A stretch of DNA of 55,287 nucleotides from assembly GCF_021725675.1 (NCBI RefSeq), contig NZ_JAKJPO010000022.1, positions 1 through 55,287 of the forward strand, read 5' to 3'. Under the pieces are notes generated by a model that ran no database searches, was not told the DNA's origin, and saw nothing but the letters and a program-made list of their open reading frames with translations. The stretch comes from Marilutibacter chinensis. Its GTDB lineage: Bacteria > Pseudomonadota > Gammaproteobacteria > Xanthomonadales > Xanthomonadaceae. A program made the translations under genes and the position numbers. Positions 18,925 through 28,355 of the stretch are shown in pieces (position 1 is the stretch's first letter; each line of letters begins with the position of its first letter).

Positions 18925-20136
18925 TTATTCGAAGGGTCCTGCCGTCGCCGGCTTCCGCGGCCGTGTCGTGCGGGCCGATGGAGTGCGCTCCGCGTCGTCG
19001 GCCGCGACGATCCTGGCGGCCGGACCATGGCGCAGCGCGAGTGAAGAGTGCTCCAACGCCAGCCGGCCCTTCTTTATTTCCTCGAAGTCCTTCCTCCAGA
19101 TGCGTCCGAGCTCCACGCGAGCAGGTGATCCGAGAGCGGTCTCCGGGGCGGTTGTGAGTGAACCTTCGCGTCTGCGGCGGATATACACGAATCGATCGAT
19201 ATTGATGATCCGGGCCAGGAAATGCGCACGCAACAGGTACTCCGTATCTCCACCGAACATCCGAATGGTCGAAAAACCGCCAATCCGCTGGACGGTGGCG
19301 GTCAAGGCCACCGTGGTGGGGAAAAGCTGCGGATGCTCCGCAACTTCGCGCAACGCGGCATTGACATCGAGAGGAAACCTGACGGGAATGACGGCGTGCT
19401 CGATCTCGTCCAGCCGGAGTTCGTGAGATCCCACGATGTCGGCCCCGCTTTCGATGCGCGCGGTCAGAAGTTCCGTTAGGCGCGACGGTAAGGAGAAGTC
19501 GTCGGAGTCTTGGAAAGCGAGGTACTCGGCCGAGGAGTTCATCGACAGGAACTGCCGTATGGCGTAGGGTCCCACGGGCGGATCTTCCGCCTTGAACAGG
19601 CGAACGCGCCGTCCTGCGCGGACGGGCCGCCAGTCGGAAGACTCGTCGAGGCAGACCGAGGCACGGCAGTCCAACGACTGCGAGCAGACGCCCGAAAGAC
19701 AGACATCGAGATGAGCGTTCGATCCCCTGTGAGGGATGATAAACTCGACCTCCGGATAGCCGAGGTCGCGCTCGATTGCATCGACCCCGTTGTAGATGCG
19801 GATTTCCGGGACATCCGTATGCCCGGAAAGGGCGTGCCGCACCACCCGATAGCATGCATCGGTCCGATCGCCAACTGCCGCGGGGAACGATCGGACCCAT
19901 GCGCCGCTGGCAATGAACGACCGGGTGGGTGGATCGCGCCGCACGCGATCCTTCGGCGGGGGCACCGGCGCGACGAAGATGGAAAGCATGTCGGATCGCT
20001 GGGCGTGGCGCTCGACGATCGCGGCGTCGACAAGCGATCGGACGTCATCCTCGATGTGCCAGAAGCATTCGATTCCATTTGACGTGAGGGCGGACAGCAG
20101 TTCGTCGGGGGCGGGGGCGGCAGAGGATGTCGTCAT
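18925..20136 (-). CDS. GT2-type glycosyltransferase
   Basis: The protein has 403 residues. The GT-A domain starts near residue 130 with VEFIIPHRGSNAHLDVCL, and the metal-binding motif is YLAFQDSDDFSLPSRL. A lone N-terminal domain of about 125 residues precedes it. The C-terminal segment is rich in Arg, Ala and Pro and may be disordered. There are no membrane segments. It lies 89 bases after the acetyltransferase gene and about 240 bases before the FkbK-like gene, inside the minus-strand operon. It is likely to glycosylate the operon product. Donor and acceptor are unknown. Confidence 0.85.
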   Translation of the reverse strand: MTTSSAAPAPDELLSALTSNGIECFWHIEDDVRSLVDAAIVERHAQRSDMLSIFVAPVPPPKDRVRRDPPTRSFIASGAWVRSFPAAVGDRTDACYRVVRHALSGHTDVPEIRIYNGVDAIERDLGYPEVEFIIPHRGSNAHLDVCLSGVCSQSLDCRASVCLDESSDWRPVRAGRRVRLFKAEDPPVGPYAIRQFLSMNSSAEYLAFQDSDDFSLPSRLTELLTARIESGADIVGSHELRLDEIEHAVIPVRFPLDVNAALREVAEHPQLFPTTVALTATVQRIGGFSTIRMFGGDTEYLLRAHFLARIINIDRFVYIRRRREGSLTTAPETALGSPARVELGRIWRKDFEEIKKGRLALEHSSLALRHGPAARIVAADDAERTPSARTTRPRKPATAGPFE

Positions 20137-20225
20137 CGATGGCGGATTCCTTTCTGGCGTCCTCCGCTCCTGCTGCGTTTAGCGCTCCTACTGGAATGAG
20201 CCATGCACAACTCCATGCGCATTGT

Positions 20226-20840
20226 TCAGGGCAGCGGCCGCCGTGTGGTTCCGGCGAGCCTGTCGTGAAGCCTCGCCTTCACATCCGGCCAATCACTGCG
20301 GATGATGCTGAAGAGAATCGAGTCGCGTACGCGTCCATCTCGGTAAATCAAGTGGCAACGCATGATCCCTTCCTGGGTCGCGCCGAGGATCCGCATGGCG
20401 GCGCGCGAGTTCATATTCCGCGGATCGGTGATCATCTCCACCCGATTCATCTCCAGATGATCGAACGCGTGACCCAATGTCAACAACCTCACCTCTGAGT
20501 TGATGAGGGATCCTCGCACTTCCTTCGAATACCAGGTGGAACCGATCGCAAGCCGCTTATGATCGCTGATGAGGTCGTAGTAGCGCGTGGTTCCCACGAT
20601 CCTGTCGTCGCTCCGCCGCCTCACAGCGAACGGATAGTGGCGGCCGTTCTCGAGTTGCTCCATCGTGTAATCGAACCACTCATCGAAATGCTCGCCCGCG
20701 CCGTTGAAATTCAGCGGGAAATAGGTCCAGATGGCGTCGTCGCCTTCGGCGGCGATCCTGAGAGGTTCACGATGGGATAGTTCCAGTTTCTCGAGAGTTA
20801 CAAGCTTACCCTGAAGACGTTGCGGCAGCGCGGTTGGCAT
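20226..20840 (-). CDS. GNAT family acetyltransferase, RimJ/RimL type
   Basis: The protein has 204 residues spanning a full GNAT domain: LVTLEKLELSHREPL at the N-terminus, the strand FAVRRRSDDRIVGTTRYYD, the acetyl-CoA region near LAIGSTWYSKEVRGSLIN, and the C-terminal NRVEMITDPRNMNSRAAMRILGA. RimJ/RimL-like members acetylate amines of proteins, amino acids or small molecules. The gene begins 18 bases after the stop of the isonitrile-synthase-family gene, so the two are almost certainly co-transcribed. An N-acyl transfer onto an amino group of the pathway product is a reasonable guess. Confidence 0.9.
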   Translation of the reverse strand: MPTALPQRLQGKLVTLEKLELSHREPLRIAAEGDDAIWTYFPLNFNGAGEHFDEWFDYTMEQLENGRHYPFAVRRRSDDRIVGTTRYYDLISDHKRLAIGSTWYSKEVRGSLINSEVRLLTLGHAFDHLEMNRVEMITDPRNMNSRAAMRILGATQEGIMRCHLIYRDGRVRDSILFSIIRSDWPDVKARLHDRLAGTTRRPLP

Positions 20841-20858
20841 GTCGGTGGTTCCGCGAGG

Positions 20859-22481
20859 CTAGCTGAAGCGTTGACGGGTGTAGGATCTGCCGAGAGCCTC
20901 CAGGAGGCCGTCGATGTCGATGACGCCGAGTGCTTCATCGATATAGAAAAGCGGTTGACTGCCATCAGCGGCCTGCCCGGTGCTCACGACCGGAATCGCG
21001 CCCGCAGCCTCCAGGCATAGGACCGGCAGGCTGCAAAGCCGTATCTTGCCCCGTCCGGCAGGCCTGAAAACGGCGCTGCCAGCCCAAGCCTGCACGGCCA
21101 TTCCCAGAATGGGCGGGGTGGTAATCGCGATCTGGCCGCGCTTCCTGTGAATGGTCCAGCGCAGATGTCCGGGCAAACACGCAAGGATAGGGTCCTGATA
21201 CTGGTCGCGGTCGCTTTTGATCTCGGAGATGTAACAGATCGCCGCCTCCCAGGCTTCCTGCAGCATAGATCTCCGCAGGCGCTCCATGAACTGGGGTGAC
21301 AGCCTGGATTGCCGCAGACCTGTGCGGGTCTGCGCAGAGGAGTCCGTGTCGTTGCGCCCCGGCCCGGCCGTGTAAGGGCGGAAGATATTCGAGGTCAGTT
21401 CGCGGTACAGATCCACGCGGACCGAGTCCGTGATGCCATCGAGTTCCTGAAGGGTTCGATAGTTTACGGTGAAGATCAGTGATTTGAGAAGCGAGACGAA
21501 TCTTCCCTGCGGATTCTCCTGTTCCGGATCTGGCTCCACGCGTGCCGCCGCCTCGAGCGAATCGACGACATTGATTGGATCGAAGAGCGGCCACATCGTC
21601 TTCGAGTAGTGTGCGTGAGCGAACTTGAACAAGCGGGCTTTCGCATCCCGCTTTTCTTTCGGGAGGCGGTCGCGAAGGAGGCTCCTGTAGTCGACAATGC
21701 GGATGTACGCGTCCAAGCCGAGCCGCTGTACCCAGTAAGCCAGCGTCGACTGATATCGATCGACCTCAGCGCTGGACTTGTTGACCGCTTCATGGAAACG
21801 TAGCCCATCGGAAACGACCGTGAACGTCGCAAGCCTCGGCGAGTCTTCGGATACCGGCACGTCATATAGCCCCTCAACGACCTTGGCGATCTCATACAGG
21901 CTCAACAAAAAATTGATTTCGCCGAGATCGGGGAGGGTGCCTCGGGCCTTCAGTGGTGACGGGATCTTGAACGGAAGCGCCGGGATGACCATTTCGATCG
22001 GCCGATGATCCTGGATCAGGCGTTTCAATCGCTGGTTCAGCGCCATCTTCTCGTTGTAGCGCGCCGCATTGCGCGAGAACTCCTTGTCGAGGATCGCTTC
22101 GGTGATGAACTCCGACGCTCCGAGCGCGTCCGCGGAGCCATGGCCGTATGCCCGGAACTGCTTCCTCGCGCGCATCTGCGCCGTCTCCATGCGCCGTTGG
22201 CAGTAGGTGGCGCTGGCCGCCTTCAGGATTGGGAACAACCTGGTCGTTAATGTGCCTTCGTCAATCTGCAGGCACGATGCACTGTAGCGTTCTTGCTCGT
22301 AGAGTCGAAAGTCTGGGTTCAGAGAAATCCGATGCATGAAGTGCGAACTGATGACCCCCTCGCGAATCCTGCTGAGGCCCACCTCATACGCATCCTCGGT
22401 AACTTGCGCGCTCTGCATTCGCTCAACGCTCACTATGCAACTCTCTGTGACAAGGCTTGCCTCCAAGTCGCTTCGTTCCAA
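20859..22481 (-). CDS. DIT1/PvcA (isonitrile synthase) family protein, unusually long
   Basis: The protein has 540 residues. The core matches the pyoverdine/dityrosine biosynthesis (DIT1_PvcA) family: MVIPALPFKIPSPLK at 164-178, then PDLGE at 184-188 with the following helix, and VVSDGLRFHEAV at 222-233. Characterised bacterial members (PvcA, IsnA) make an isonitrile on tyrosine or tryptophan with ribulose-5-phosphate as the carbon donor. Those are roughly 330 residues; this one adds about 160 N-terminal residues and a longer C-terminal half, so the substrate may differ. It is the first gene of the eight-gene minus-strand operon. Family assignment rests on motif recognition. Confidence 0.75.
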   Translation of the reverse strand: MERSDLEASLVTESCIVSVERMQSAQVTEDAYEVGLSRIREGVISSHFMHRISLNPDFRLYEQERYSASCLQIDEGTLTTRLFPILKAASATYCQRRMETAQMRARKQFRAYGHGSADALGASEFITEAILDKEFSRNAARYNEKMALNQRLKRLIQDHRPIEMVIPALPFKIPSPLKARGTLPDLGEINFLLSLYEIAKVVEGLYDVPVSEDSPRLATFTVVSDGLRFHEAVNKSSAEVDRYQSTLAYWVQRLGLDAYIRIVDYRSLLRDRLPKEKRDAKARLFKFAHAHYSKTMWPLFDPINVVDSLEAAARVEPDPEQENPQGRFVSLLKSLIFTVNYRTLQELDGITDSVRVDLYRELTSNIFRPYTAGPGRNDTDSSAQTRTGLRQSRLSPQFMERLRRSMLQEAWEAAICYISEIKSDRDQYQDPILACLPGHLRWTIHRKRGQIAITTPPILGMAVQAWAGSAVFRPAGRGKIRLCSLPVLCLEAAGAIPVVSTGQAADGSQPLFYIDEALGVIDIDGLLEALGRSYTRQRFS

Positions 22482-24216
22482 CGGTGCTCCGCAGCCGGCA
22501 TGCGCGCGCGCAGCCTCTTAAGTTCAAAACTGATCGACAAGATGCAGCACATGCACCGGTACGTCCGGCATCCGTGGCGCGCGGCCCCGGCCAGCTTCCC
22601 GGGTTGACGTCCCCAGTGTCGCTGTTTGTTCGTCGCCTGGTCAAGCCGTTGATGTCACAAGCGAGGGTCGTCGCACGGCGCATGTTGTACGCGGAGTTTA
22701 TCGATCTACGGTGACGCCAAGGATGGAGCGGCGGCTTGGATCGTCCCGTCGCCGCATGCATCGTGTCGATTTCCGGGAGCGCATGGAGTCGTGCCCGGAG
22801 GCGGCTCTCGGGTGCCTTGATACTCCGTCGGGGCTGCGCGGTCTTGGTCGCCCGACTTTCAGCGCGGTGCGGCATGGTGCGGCGGCGTCGGACGATGCCG
22901 CCGGCGAACGCCGGCCCGCCATCGCCATCGTGGGGCTTGGCGCAGACATGGTTGCCTTAAAGCGTAATCAAGCCTGTGGTTTACGCGCTCCTATCACGCC
23001 GCTGGCCTCGGGAGGCTCCTGCCGACAAACATACGGCTACATTCGCAGCGGGTTGGTAGCTCGCGGTGGGATCGGCATGCGGCGTCCGTCGTGCGTGGGT
23101 CCGTGGCCGGATCCCAGAAGACATGGCGCCATGCAGGCATCCGAACGGAACGAGCGGAGCAAGCGGGCTCGATCCCGCCGAGCTCGAACACGTACGGTGC
23201 AGGACAAGTCCTCGGTAGTAGCTTTCTGATGTGTCGTCCTGCGGTCGTGGGCGGAGTCACCATGTGATGATCGGTCGACTGCCATACGTTCTATGCGTCG
23301 CGGACGGCCTGTCTCGCATAATCCATCTCGGGCCGTGACGTGCGCGCATCCAGACTTGGTCAACACCATTGGGGATCCCGTCTGCGGAAGAGCGAGCCTT
23401 CCGAGTCCTTATCCACTTGCCGCGAGCCGTTCGCCACGCTTCCGCATCGTCGAGAAGTGGCTCGCGCTCCGACTCGCATTTGGGTCCGGGATGAATGATT
23501 CGGTATCGCAGATACTCGACGCCACACGCACGGCGGGCGCTTCCGTCAGCCTGTGGCGAGCTGTGGTCGAGACAGGACGCGCCAAGTCGGCATAAAGTGG
23601 CCAGGTTCACAGGTTCGACGATGGCGACGGAGGGACGATCCGGCTTCCGGAGCGAGGAGATCATCGTTGGCGCCGCTGCGAACGCCGCCAACTCGGTGCG
23701 CGGCGATAGGGAGGGGGTATTTCAGCGCATGCGATGCGGGATGCCGATTGCGTCGCGCATCCTCGCCAGCCACGGATCGTTCCGTCGCCAGGATGCAATT
23801 GCCAGGTTGTATGGGCTCTGACTATGGTATACGATCGCGAGTGCCGTAAAATCCTGATGGATACTCTATGGTGGCAGATGCGGCCTCTGTACAAGGGATT
23901 CGCGCTTTTGCTGCCATCCCAGCATGCATAAAACTGGATGAGCCTAAAACGTCGACAGGAGTCGCGGAGTGGATGCGCAGCGTGCGGCATGGTGAGGATG
24001 CAGAAGCGAGCATGGAAGAAATGCATGTCGGCATAGACGCTCTCTGTACCCTCCGCCTCTCAGGACCGTATATGCCACTACCGATGGGGTCTTGGGGGTG
24101 TCCGTTCCTTCGATCCAGGGCGCGAGGCGCACAGCGGTGTCGCTTGCCTGCCGCAGGACGGACTCGACAGGACCAGATGTCATTCGAACTGCCTTTCGTG
24201 CCTTCTTTACCACAAA
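22482..24216. other. 1.7-kb region between divergent genes with no recognisable gene
   Basis: It separates the isonitrile-synthase-family operon (minus) from the ABC exporter (plus). Frames of 60 to 170 codons exist on both strands but overlap one another and show no family motif. One plus-strand frame contains PAIAIVGLGADM, which recalls the start of a ketoacyl synthase, but nothing follows it. Promoters for both flanking units must lie here. Confidence 0.4.
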
Positions 24217-26115
24217 ATGGCGCGTAAAGACGACGTGAACTCACGCCACGCTGGGTCTTCCGACAGTCGAACTACGCAATCCTCAGCGACGATGCCCCCT
24301 CGTCAGAGCGTATTGCAACTTGCGCATAATCTCTTCTCGGTCCTTGGCCACAGCCAGCACGCGTTGTCCTTGGTCTGGAGCACCAGTCGCTCGCTTGCCA
24401 TAGGGATGTGCATACTGACCCTTGCGGCAGGCGTGCTACCTGCGGCGATCGCCTACGTCGGTGCGAAAATTGTAGATGCGGTACTGGCGGCGATCAGCCA
24501 ACCGGATTCGACAGCGCATGGCACAGCGTTCGGATGGGTTGTGGTTGAAGGGCTGCTGGTCGCCTGCATGGCCGCGACGCAGCGCGCGGTAACGCTGCTG
24601 CAGCATCTGCTGCGCGGCCAGCTGAGTCAGCATGTCTTCGAGATGATCGCAAAAAAGGCGCTGGCAATGGAGTTGGCGCAGTTCGAAGACGCAGATATCT
24701 ATGACAAGCTGGTTCGTGCGCGACAAGAGGCTCCCACGCGGCCCATATCGATCATAAGGCACATCTTCGCGCTCATCCAGAGCGTCGTATCGCTTTGCAC
24801 CTTCGGCGCGATTCTGGTGAGTTTTTCGCCTTGGACGGTGGCGACTCTGCTGCTTTGCGGGTTGCCGGCATTCCTCGCGGAGTCGAAGTTTTCGGGCGAT
24901 GCATTTCTTCTGCATCGATGGCGGTCTCCGGAAGGACGCAAACAGCTTTATCTCGAGAACGTGGCTCTCGATGACGATCACGTCAAAGAGGTCAAGCTCT
25001 TCGGATTGGGGCCGCTGTTGTTGAAGCGTCATCGCGACATCTACAGCAATCTGTACGCTGCTGACAAGAAACTTCTGGTTGGGCGGAACACGTGGGGCTT
25101 CTTTCTGGGGCTGATCGGTACGGCGGCACTGTACAGCGTATACGCCTCGATCGTCATGGCAGCGATCGCGGCTCAGATCACCCTGGGTCAGATGACCATG
25201 TATCTGATGTTGTTTCGTCAAGGTCAGTCGGCCATCTCCGCTGGCCTCGCCGCGGTCGGCGGCATGTATGAGGACAACTTGTATCTTTCCATTTTGTTCG
25301 ACTACCTCAGAACGCCGGTGAAGCAGCGGAGCGGAGCGGACAGTGTTGGTCCGATGCAGGATGATGGCATCCGGTTCGAAAAGGTGAGTTTCCGCTATCC
25401 GGGTAGCGAGGAATTTGCGCTCGTCGACATCGATCTTCGCATCAAGCCGGGCGAGTCACTGGCCATCGTAGGGACGAATGGTTCCGGCAAGTCCACGCTG
25501 ATCAAGCTCCTCACGCGTCTCTACGAACCGACGTCGGGGAGGATTCTGCTGGACGGTCTTGATCTGCAGGAGTGGAGCGAGTCGGCGTTGCGTGATCGCG
25601 TTGGGGTGATCTTCCAGGATTTCGTTCACTACAACTGGCTGGTTGGCGAGAACATAGGAGTGGGCGATGCCGACTACTTTGAGGACGAGTCTCGCTGGCG
25701 AGAGGCTGCCGTTAAGGGTATGGCCGCGCCCTTCATAACGAGTCTTCCCTCCGGCTATCGTACGCAGTTGGGGAAGTGGTTCAGGAGTGGACGGCAGCTG
25801 TCTGGCGGGCAGTGGCAGGCCATAGCCCTGGCTCGGGCCTTCATGCGAACGCGCGCCGATATCCTGGTGCTGGACGAGCCTACCTCGGCGATGGACGCCT
25901 CGGTGGAGGCCGACGTATTTGAGAGCTTCCGCGAGCGCTCTCTAGGAAAGATCGCCATCCTCATTTCGCACCGATTCTCTACCGTGCGCATGGCGGACCG
26001 AATCATCGTGGTAGAGGGCGGCCGGATAGTCGAGCGTGGCAATCACGATGAGCTGATGCGGGCGGGTGAGCGTTACGCACGACTGTTCTCGATACAGGCG
26101 AGCGGGTACCGATGA
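24217..26115 (+). CDS. ABC exporter, fused membrane and ATPase domains
   Basis: The protein has 632 residues. The membrane domain (about 60-345) has some five to six segments, for example LAIGMCILTLAAGVLPAAI and GFFLGLIGTAALYSVYA. The ATPase domain has Walker A GTNGSGKST at 419-427, signature LSGGQ at 528-532, Walker B ILVLDEPTSAMD at 549-560, and H585 in LISHRFST. There is no N-terminal C39 peptidase. Relatives export peptides, siderophores or other natural products as homodimers. It is divergent from the isonitrile-synthase-family operon, so export of that product is a plausible role. The start may instead be the ATG of MPPRQS, 25 codons in. Confidence 0.93.
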   Translation: MARKDDVNSRHAGSSDSRTTQSSATMPPRQSVLQLAHNLFSVLGHSQHALSLVWSTSRSLAIGMCILTLAAGVLPAAIAYVGAKIVDAVLAAISQPDSTAHGTAFGWVVVEGLLVACMAATQRAVTLLQHLLRGQLSQHVFEMIAKKALAMELAQFEDADIYDKLVRARQEAPTRPISIIRHIFALIQSVVSLCTFGAILVSFSPWTVATLLLCGLPAFLAESKFSGDAFLLHRWRSPEGRKQLYLENVALDDDHVKEVKLFGLGPLLLKRHRDIYSNLYAADKKLLVGRNTWGFFLGLIGTAALYSVYASIVMAAIAAQITLGQMTMYLMLFRQGQSAISAGLAAVGGMYEDNLYLSILFDYLRTPVKQRSGADSVGPMQDDGIRFEKVSFRYPGSEEFALVDIDLRIKPGESLAIVGTNGSGKSTLIKLLTRLYEPTSGRILLDGLDLQEWSESALRDRVGVIFQDFVHYNWLVGENIGVGDADYFEDESRWREAAVKGMAAPFITSLPSGYRTQLGKWFRSGRQLSGGQWQAIALARAFMRTRADILVLDEPTSAMDASVEADVFESFRERSLGKIAILISHRFSTVRMADRIIVVEGGRIVERGNHDELMRAGERYARLFSIQASGYR

Positions 26116-26285
26116 TCTGGCGAAGCGCGCCGAATACGCAGCGAATCGAGCCGGCTTCCGCCCGCCCGTTTCCCGCGCTCTCCTTTGCAGCGTCAAGCGC
26201 GAGCCGTGCGAAGCGTAGCCTTCCACCTAACTGACACAGTGACAAAGGAGAACATCTGGCAGGCTAGGCCTAACGGAGGTTCTCA

Positions 26286-26394
26286 ATGCGCAAGAGTCGA
26301 TTTAGCGAGTCGCAGATCGTGTCGATCCTGAAGGAAGCCGACGGCGGAGTACCGGTCAAGTAGGTTGTGCGCAAGCACGGGATCAGTGTGCCTA
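26286..26394 (+). pseudogene. IS3-family orfA remnant of a second type, with internal stop
   Basis: The reading MRKSRFSESQIVSILKEADG then GVPVK-stop-VVRKHGIS matches the start of a different IS3-family orfA. A TAG at the position of an expected Glu codon breaks it (residue 26). After about 36 codons it is cut by the left end of the next element at 26395. AACGGAGG lies upstream of the ATG. Confidence 0.7.
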
Positions 26395-26422
26395 TGTAAT
26401 GACCCAGCATTTCCTGCTCAGG

Positions 26423-27241
26423 TCAGGCCGCTAAGGCATACGCCTCAGCGGGTGTCTTCATGCCCAGCGCCTGGTGCGGGCGCCGGTGGTTGTAGAACTG
26501 GATCCAGTCGCCGACCACGCGGGTGGCATGCTGCTGGCTCTCGAAGCGGTGACGGTGCGTGCACTGTTCCTTCAAGGTGCGGATAACCCGTTCGACCATG
26601 CCGTTCTGCTGCGGGCAATGGGGGGGGATGAACTCCTGGCGCAGGCCGTAGCTGCGTACCAGCCGGGTGTAGTTGCGGCTGGTGAACACCAAGCCGTTGT
26701 CCGACCTCAGCAGGAAGGGGCGCGGCACCCGGCCTAGGACACCGAACCGGCTGATCAACGCCTGTTCCAGCGCGGCCGCTGCCGTCGTGGCCTTGCCGCT
26801 GCGGGACAGGTGCCAGCCCAGCAACTGCCGGGTGTGGCAGTCGATCACCAAGGCCAACGTGAGCCAGCCGTCACGACCACCCCAGACCCGGCACAGGTCC
26901 GTCGCCCAGCGTTCGTCCGGTCGCTGCGCCACCGAGGGCAGCGCCTGGATTCGCGGACGCATGCCGACGGCCCGCTTGCGGACCTGCCAGCCCTTGAGCT
27001 GGAAGATCAGCTGCACGGTGTTCTTGTTCATCGCCAGCAGTCCGGCCACCGTGCGGTAGCCAAAGGACGGCTCTTCCTCGATCAGGGCCTTGATCGGCCC
27101 GGCCAGCTCCGGCCTCACCTTCGGGGCCGCCTTGGTCGGCCGGTAATACACCGTGCGTCGCGGCTGCTCGAACCAACGGCAAAGCTTGGCCATCGACACC
27201 ACCACACCCTCAGCCAGCAGTCCCTGCTGGATCGTCACCAT
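26423..27241 (-). CDS. IS3-family transposase orfB (DDE)
   Basis: The protein has 272 residues. An N-terminal helix-turn-helix-like region (SFGYRTVAGLLAMNKNTVQL) is followed by an rve-type integrase core with the DDE residues visible in WATDLCRVWGG (first Asp), LRSDNGLVFTS (second Asp) and QNGMVERVIRTLKEQ (Glu). It ends HRRPHQALGMKTPAEAY, the usual C-terminus. Its ATG overlaps the orfA stop by one base (TGATG), so OrfB is likely made by coupled re-initiation. The frame is intact and probably active. Confidence 0.93.
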   Translation of the reverse strand: MVTIQQGLLAEGVVVSMAKLCRWFEQPRRTVYYRPTKAAPKVRPELAGPIKALIEEEPSFGYRTVAGLLAMNKNTVQLIFQLKGWQVRKRAVGMRPRIQALPSVAQRPDERWATDLCRVWGGRDGWLTLALVIDCHTRQLLGWHLSRSGKATTAAAALEQALISRFGVLGRVPRPFLLRSDNGLVFTSRNYTRLVRSYGLRQEFIPPHCPQQNGMVERVIRTLKEQCTHRHRFESQQHATRVVGDWIQFYNHRRPHQALGMKTPAEAYALAA

Positions 27242-27555
27242 CAGGTCTCGTCCTGTCCCAGCGGGGACGCCAATTTTTTTCGGGCGCGCAGCTCCAGCAT
27301 GGCCTCGCCATAGGCTTCCTGCAGGTCCTTGAGCTGGCGCTCGTACTGCTGCCGCACGTCTTCTGGCTTGGCCCGCAGTGCGTTCTCCAGCCCGCGCTTG
27401 CCCTCGTCGACCCAGCTTTCAATCTCGGACGGCGGAATATCGAACTGTCTGCTGGCCTCGGCGACCGTCGTCTTGCCCTGGATGATCTCCAGTACCAGCG
27501 CCGACTTCCGGCACGCGGTCCATCGCTTGATCTCTTCTTCCATTACAGCGCTCAT
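27241..27555 (-). CDS. IS3-family orfA, DUF1153 type
   Basis: The protein has 104 residues. The start MSAVMEEEIKRWTACRKSAL and the helix-turn-helix VAEASRQFDIPPSEIESWVD belong to the DUF1153 type of IS OrfA, followed by an acidic/basic coiled coil (YERQLKDLQEAYGEAM). It binds the element ends. It is intact and adjacent to orfB. Confidence 0.9.
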   Translation of the reverse strand: MSAVMEEEIKRWTACRKSALVLEIIQGKTTVAEASRQFDIPPSEIESWVDEGKRGLENALRAKPEDVRQQYERQLKDLQEAYGEAMLELRARKKLASPLGQDET

Positions 27556-27607
27556 GGGTGCTCTCTCTGCAAGGTAACACCTGAGCAGGAAATCAGTGGG
27601 TCATTAC

Positions 27608-28225
27608 ATGTACCGGCTGTACTGCCAGGCTGGACTCAATCTGCGGCGCAAGCGGCCGCGTCGACGCAAGGCCGCGGCACATCGCCTGGAACGCATCACG
27701 CCGACGGCCCCCAACCAGGTCTGGAGCATGGACTTCGTGGCCGATGCCCTGTTCGATGGGCGCCGCTTCCGGGCCCTGACGGTGGTCGACAACTTCAGCA
27801 AGGAGAGCCTGGCCATCGAAGTGGACCAGCAGCTCAAGGGAGAGGACGTGGTGGCGGTGATGGAGCGGCTACGCCATCAGCGTGACCTGCCCCAGCGTAT
27901 CCAGACCGACAACGGCAGCGAGTTCATCTCGATCGTGATGGACCGCTGGGCCTACGACCACGGCGTGACGATGGACTACTCCCGTCCCGGCACGCCCACC
28001 GACAACCTGTTCATCGAATCGTTCAACGGCAGTTTCAGGGACGAATGCCTCAACACCCATTGGTTCCTGTCGCTCGACGACGCCCGCCGGAAGATCGAAA
28101 GCTGGAGGGTCGATTACAATCATTTCCGGACGCACTCGTCGATCGGCGATGTCCCGCCGGCCGAGTTCGCCGCCCGGTTCATCTCCCAACCCAAGGCCGA
28201 ATTTTCCAGTTCGGCTCGGGCCTAA
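27608..28225 (+). pseudogene. 5'-truncated IS407-group transposase orfB
   Basis: About 205 residues remain, from [16 protein letters not shown] to the natural end AEFSSSARA. The rve core is complete: [21 protein letters not shown] and [16 protein letters not shown] carry D, D and E. The N-terminal third and the orfA partner are missing, so it cannot support its own movement. An ATG formed at the junction (27608) gives it a chance start. Confidence 0.85.
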
Positions 28226-28241
28226 CGCGGGGAGGAGGTCA
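27609..28241 (+). mobile_element. Right half of an IS407-group element, left half missing
   Basis: The sequence matches the inner and right part of the complete copy at 39719-40937, ending in CGGGGAGGAGGTCA. It starts abruptly at the end of the DUF1153-type element. orfA and the first part of orfB are gone. Confidence 0.9.
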
Positions 28242-28355
28242 AACGCCATTGTTGGGGCGCAATTAAATTTTGGCGAACCCGAAGCTTAGGCGACGACGCC
28301 AGAATAAAGTCTGGTTGGTGCCCGCAGTCTCAGGAAAGCAATGGGCCGACGACGA

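Larger units (their letters stand above)
26395..27608 (-). mobile_element. Complete IS3-family element with DUF1153-type orfA (1214 bases)
   Basis: The terminal inverted repeats begin TGTAATGACCCA on both sides and continue with ATTTCCTGCTCAGGT (an imperfect match with a small gap). Inside are orfA and orfB on the minus strand, joined as TGATG. The left flank is an orfA remnant of another IS3 type. The right flank is the inside of an IS407-group element, so no target duplication can be recognised. Confidence 0.88.

Noticed and set aside
17798..19900. A 700-codon minus-strand frame that extends the FkbK-like gene upstream
   Set aside because: Only the last 294 codons match the dehydrogenase family, and the upstream part is out of phase over the true glycosyltransferase gene; the ATG at 18680-18682 fits the family start.
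22711..23229. Plus-strand frame with PAIAIVGLGADM, like the first strand of a ketoacyl synthase
   Set aside because: No cysteine active-site motif or other synthase sequence follows; the rest is low-complexity Arg/Ser.
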